The notes beneath the pieces are model-generated. The model searched no databases. It worked only from the letters and a program-made list of their open reading frames with translations, and was not told the origin of the DNA. From Coturnix japonica (taxonomy: Eukaryota; Chordata; Aves; Galliformes; Phasianidae): 64,000 bases of DNA. The DNA lies in assembly GCF_001577835.2 (NCBI RefSeq), contig NC_029516.1, positions 160,067,911 to 160,131,910 of the forward strand, in the 5' to 3' direction. Of this stretch, positions 60,051-64,000 are shown in pieces (the stretch's first letter is position 1; each line of letters begins with the position of its first letter). A program made the position numbers and the translations under genes.

Positions 60051-63000
60051 TGTCTCTTTTCTATTGAATTTCCATGCCTGTGTGGGTAGTCTTTCAAAAT
60101 ACAGGAGTGACTGAACAGTTAAGTCATTTAGCTCTCTCCCTTTATTCACTTGCTCCGCTGTTTCCCTTCTTCATATGAAGTGCTTGCTGAAGTGAATCTG
60201 TTGGAAAACTGGATGTTGAGACCCTTCTTTCAGAACTCTCCTGGCTTCAAAGGAAGCTCACAGACCAGAAGACACCGCTGATCAAGACCTGCACTAGCAG
60301 TTATGAGGGGCGAAGTGCTGACCACATCAAAACTAGTGGGAGGTTTTCCTCTGCTTTCTGCTGAATTCTGTTTCATCCTTGGCTCTTATTTTGACATATG
60401 TGTTTGTCTCATGTTGTTTTGGTGTTAATAAGGACTTCCTTCTTTTCTCCACATGTTAAATTAATTGCTTTTGACCTGTACAGGCTATTAGCCACCTGAC
60501 TGATTTGTCTAATAAGGCTGTTGCTACAAATGCACAAGAGATTTTAGTGCTGAGAAAATGGGGATAATGCAGAGTACCTACTGTGTTTGAAATATGCCCC
60601 TTATAGACACTGTTCACAGTTGAGCACACAGAAGCATAACTCAGTTTTGCACTGAAAATGTACAATGTACTAATGACAAGTTATGTCGGAGTGTCATATA
60701 ACCCTGTGAAGAGGCTAGGCCTGGGTTTCCAAGCAGTTCTATCTGTGAAAAGCAGCAGTGTGGGCAAGGTTAAGTGACTCTTTGTAAAACTTTATTTCTC
60801 GAACATTGTTTGTACACTTGTGCCATGGACCTGGGAGGGCAGGATAGTTTCTGTCCTGCAGAACTGAGTGTTTCTCTCTCCTGTGTTAGTATGGTCAGTA
60901 CAGTACTTTTTGGTGCCCTCTGTGATCAGGCAATGCTGTGTCTGCTTTACATGATGCAGACACGATCCACCAAAGTGAGTGAGTAGATGGTGGGAAAATG
61001 AACTAAAATATTATTTTCCATGTGAAAATGTAACTTGTACTTCTATAATCCTAAATTAAACACAAACTAAAAAGAAGGGGCAGGCGCTTACGAGCTATGG
61101 CATGTTCTTGCTTGCCAGCTTGGCAATATTAAACCTTCTAAAGATTCTGGCTTTAAGGAATGCTGTGGTCTTCTGAGCAGAGATTAAGGGATAATTATGA
61201 TTGAGTTATCCAGCCCCACAGAGGAACCGACTGTTTGCTTTGCATGGCTTATTTAGCGGGGTCTGTTATGAAAATGGAGCACAAAATGCAGAAGTAAGCA
61301 GCTGAGGATGATTTGCCTAAGCTAACTTGCTCTTGTTTGAATTAGTCTTGGATAATCTGAGGAGAAAATGGCTTCTTCATTATAAGCAGTGGAAGATGAG
61401 GAAAGTCAGAATCATAAAGTAGTTACAATTCTTCATAATTCTCTGTTATGAGATGTATAACACCGAATATAGAACTGCTGTACTGGGTCTCTTAATTAGG
61501 CAGTTTCTGTCCTCCTTTCTGTCTCTGCTCTCTAAGGGAGTTTTAAATTGTTCTTTGTATAAGTCATAAAGTTGCTTCTGTCTTTCAGGCAGGCAGTATC
61601 TCCTGCTTTGTGTCTTTAAATACTCCTGTGACTCAAAATGGAATATGGTTAAAAAAAAAAAAAAAAGAAAAACAGAAAAACAGAATGAGCAGTAAGGACT
61701 GAAAGCACCAGTTTCGTTTCGTTTTCGTTTCAGTACGAAGTTTTGTAAACTAACCACAGTTTAGCCTGGCTGAAGTTATGTCATAAATAGCTGTCACGAT
61801 GCTGAATATGATTTGTCCACGTTTGTTTATGACCATGATGTTACATTTGCCTGCTCATGTGAGCTCGCTCTGGCAGCAGTGTCCGGGAGGTGTCAGGGAT
61901 CTGCCTGATGGCTATGGGGTGTCTTATCACAACCAAAGATCCAGGAGTTGCAGTTAACAGTGTCCTTTGCAGTGTTCTGCAATTACAGATGCTGGCTGTA
62001 GCACACTCAGTATCTCTTCAAAGGAAAAACATCTGAGCAGTCTCCAGAAAGCTAGAGGTTTCCTAGAGGTTTGGTCCTCTGAGGCCAAAGAGTAACAAAC
62101 AAAATTGCTGCCCAGTCATATTTTAGGGCCATAGACCTAGTGAGCCGAACCCACTAAACTGACCTTTTTCTTCATTGTCATTGTGTCTAAAAGAAAATAT
62201 TTGGATGTACATAGATTGCTAAGAACTGAATTTCCACCACTGTGATTATCCACCACTGTTCCACCACCAGAGAGACAATTGTTAGTGAGGACAGGGAAAA
62301 CCCATGTGCTCATTGCTGACAGTCACCTTCCCAGTACTGACCACAGCTCCCTGCCTGCCTTTGTCCTGCCAGCTGCTTCTTTTTGAAAGCTTCATTCTCT
62401 CACAGGTCAGAGTAATCAGAAAACTGCTTTCAGGAAGAGGACTCTGGCTACTTTTGTCAGCCTGGTCTGTGAAATTGAAGCTCATCATTGCAAGACATTA
62501 CTTGTAACTGAGGTCACCTGACAGTCAGAATTTCTATTTCACAACGACGCCAAGAAATAATGAAGTCTGATAAACTTCATCTAAAACATTTTGTATTAGA
62601 GAAAAACACAGGTGATCATTTTGGAAGCAAACTGCCATTCTGGGATTCAGGTTTGTTTGTTTGTTTGTTTTCCTATTTTGTACTATTTTAAAATTGCTTT
62701 CAATGGAAAAGGTAGCTGTACCTCTTGCTATGTCAAGCCAAACAAAGCAGAAGTGGTGATGGCAGGGCATTTTCTGAGCATGTCCCTTATGTTACCTAAA
62801 GATGGAAAAAACCTCGTTTTTAAACACTCCATTCTTATTGTATTCCTTCATCCCAGTGTTCAAACCTTTCATACCCAGGGTGATGGAAGCCATCTCCACA
62901 GAGGATCTGGATAGATTAATAATTCCATTGCTGCTGAGCAGACTGGACAGAGAATGGGTTGCTTATTGTCCATGTATAGTGTGAAAGCATCAATGTATTT

Positions 63001-64000
63001 GCTTAGGTGTGAAAATCTGCTACAGCCAGAGCTGAGACCCAGCTTTCTAACAGTTCTGTGTATTACTCTGAATTCCATTTCCCTACAGCAGCTATAGCAA
63101 GTCATGCATGACACTGAAATGTGCATTACAAGTTATTTTGGTGTATAGGAGAAGTGCAATGATCTGCATGTAATTTGGGTGACTGTCTTTATTTTCAGCT
63201 GAAAGAATTCTCTCAGTTGCAACTACTTAAATCCAGTATAACTCCATCACACTGGTGTAACATAGATAGGGCTTCTTTTGTGTTAAAATGACTGCAGTGA
63301 ACAAGATCAATTGCAGAAAGAATAGCTCTTTTTTAAAGAAAGATCTGCAAGTTCAGGACATAATGGGACAAATTAATCTCTGCTGTAAGTACACTCATTT
63401 CAGTGGTGCTGCAGCAGGGATGAATTCAGCACACAGCAACTTTACGATAATTCATATATAAGCACGCTTTAAACAAACAGCATTGTCCAGGGCATTGCTG
63501 GTCTGCTGAGCCTCTGAGCTACGAACTGGCCATTGTGCAGCGAGTTTGTTTAGACAGTGCCATTTTGTTCAATTGGCTACATCTGTGGTATTTTAGTGAC
63601 AGCAGAAATGTCCCCCTAACTACAGAGTGACACTATTGCTGCTGGACAGGACCATTCTGACATGTAGTTCATTTGTGCTCTTATGAAATTATGACCAAAT
63701 ACAGAGAATAGTAGGTTCACCAGTTCTGGAGTGTATGGCTCTTTAATTGAGTTACCTATTTAAGAGAATGGGACTGAAATGCTCTTACAGAACAGTCCTG
63801 AAATGTGACAAAGTGTCAAAGAGAGTGAAGGCTGAAACAACTCAGACTCAGAACTGGGTCTTCCAAAGGTCACTCAGTTCAGGCTTCATCAGAGGGACAC
63901 ATGGGCTGTGTGTTTTAGGCAATCAATATTATTACAGAGTACCTTCAAGGATGGCAATCCCACGGGTGATATCCTCTAGTTTTCTAAATGTCACAGAATC
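60051..64000. other. intergenic, no gene recognised
   Basis: AT-rich sequence to the right edge. It holds an A-rich stretch at 61651-61690, an interferon-response-like motif cluster (61709-61733) and a TTTG run near 62651-62668. The last ten bases, tcacagaatc, look like the start of a minus-strand CR1 tail cut by the window edge, but are too short to call. In other vertebrates ZMYM2 lies beyond GJA3; none of its coding sequence is visible here. Confidence 0.55.
61709..61733 (-). promoter_or_regulatory. GAAAC repeat, ISRE/IRF-like
   Basis: On the minus strand: ctgaaacgaaaacgaaac followed by gaaac, i.e. four GAAA blocks with C between. One pair has the GAAANNGAAA spacing bound by IRF proteins. 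Each block carries a CpG, in an area otherwise poor in CpG. No gene start is visible next to it. Confidence 0.45.

Noticed and set aside
58000-64000. Search for ZMYM2 coding sequence at the right edge
   Set aside because: No zinc-finger MYM-type peptide seen. A ZMYM2 3' UTR on the minus strand cannot be excluded.
63991-64000. Ten bases like the start of a minus-strand CR1 tail
   Set aside because: Too short to call; cut by the window edge.
1-64000. Retroviral or LTR elements, Polintons, tRNA or rRNA genes, CRISPR arrays
   Set aside because: I saw no paired LTRs, no capsid, envelope or retroviral pol-like peptides, no tRNA-type promoter boxes and no regular spacer arrays. The only RT-like sequence is CR1 LINE.

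Overview
This window is nuclear DNA from a bird, most likely chicken or a close galliform. Two things point there. First, at least thirteen pieces of the avian CR1 LINE are scattered through it, recognisable by their ATTCTATG-type 3' ends. Second, the third gene encodes a 510-residue alpha connexin that matches chicken lens connexin56 (GJA3) in length, N-terminus and C-terminus. I recognise three protein-coding genes, all on the + strand and all connexins: GJB6 (Cx30, CDS 17898-18689), GJB2 (Cx26, CDS 37031-37708) and GJA3 (Cx46/Cx56, CDS 52488-54020). This is the conserved vertebrate GJB6-GJB2-GJA3 cluster (human 13q12, inverted here).

Layout. 1-9.9 kb is intergenic: two sizeable CR1 copies, a small one, a 29-bp tandem repeat and a near-perfect hairpin. 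9.95-10.9 kb is a CpG island holding the probable GJB6 promoter and non-coding exon 1. A 7.6-kb intron follows, then the single coding exon of GJB6 and its 3' UTR (to about 19.04 kb). 19-34.9 kb is intergenic with several CR1 pieces. 34.9-35.5 kb is the GJB2 CpG island with promoter and exon 1, then a 1.8-kb intron, the coding exon and a 3' UTR to about 39.6 kb. 39.6-46.4 kb is intergenic with three CR1 copies on the minus strand. 46.44-47.25 kb is a third CpG island, probably the GJA3 5' end; it starts with a CTCF-type motif and contains a Maf-like element. An intron runs to 52470, ending just beyond a mariner fossil fragment. The GJA3 coding exon is followed by a long AT-rich stretch, probably 3' UTR for much of its length, containing an old hAT-type DNA transposon. 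60-64 kb is intergenic.

How the genes work together: each encodes a four-pass membrane protein whose hexamers (connexons) dock to form gap-junction channels. Cx26 and Cx30 co-assemble in epithelia, notably the cochlea; Cx46/Cx56 works in lens fibre cells. All three share the gene plan of an untranslated first exon plus one exon carrying the whole CDS.

Most interesting observations: (i) the GJB6 and GJB2 promoters and first exons are recognisable copies of each other; (ii) the residue aligned with Cx26 Lys125, needed for CO2 sensing in mammals, is Arg in GJB6 but Lys in GJB2; (iii) DNA coding for extracellular loop 1 is unusually alike between the alpha and beta genes; (iv) CTCF-like and Maf-like motifs lie in the putative GJA3 control region. 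I saw no retroviral or LTR element and no RNA gene, CRISPR or operon-type feature.
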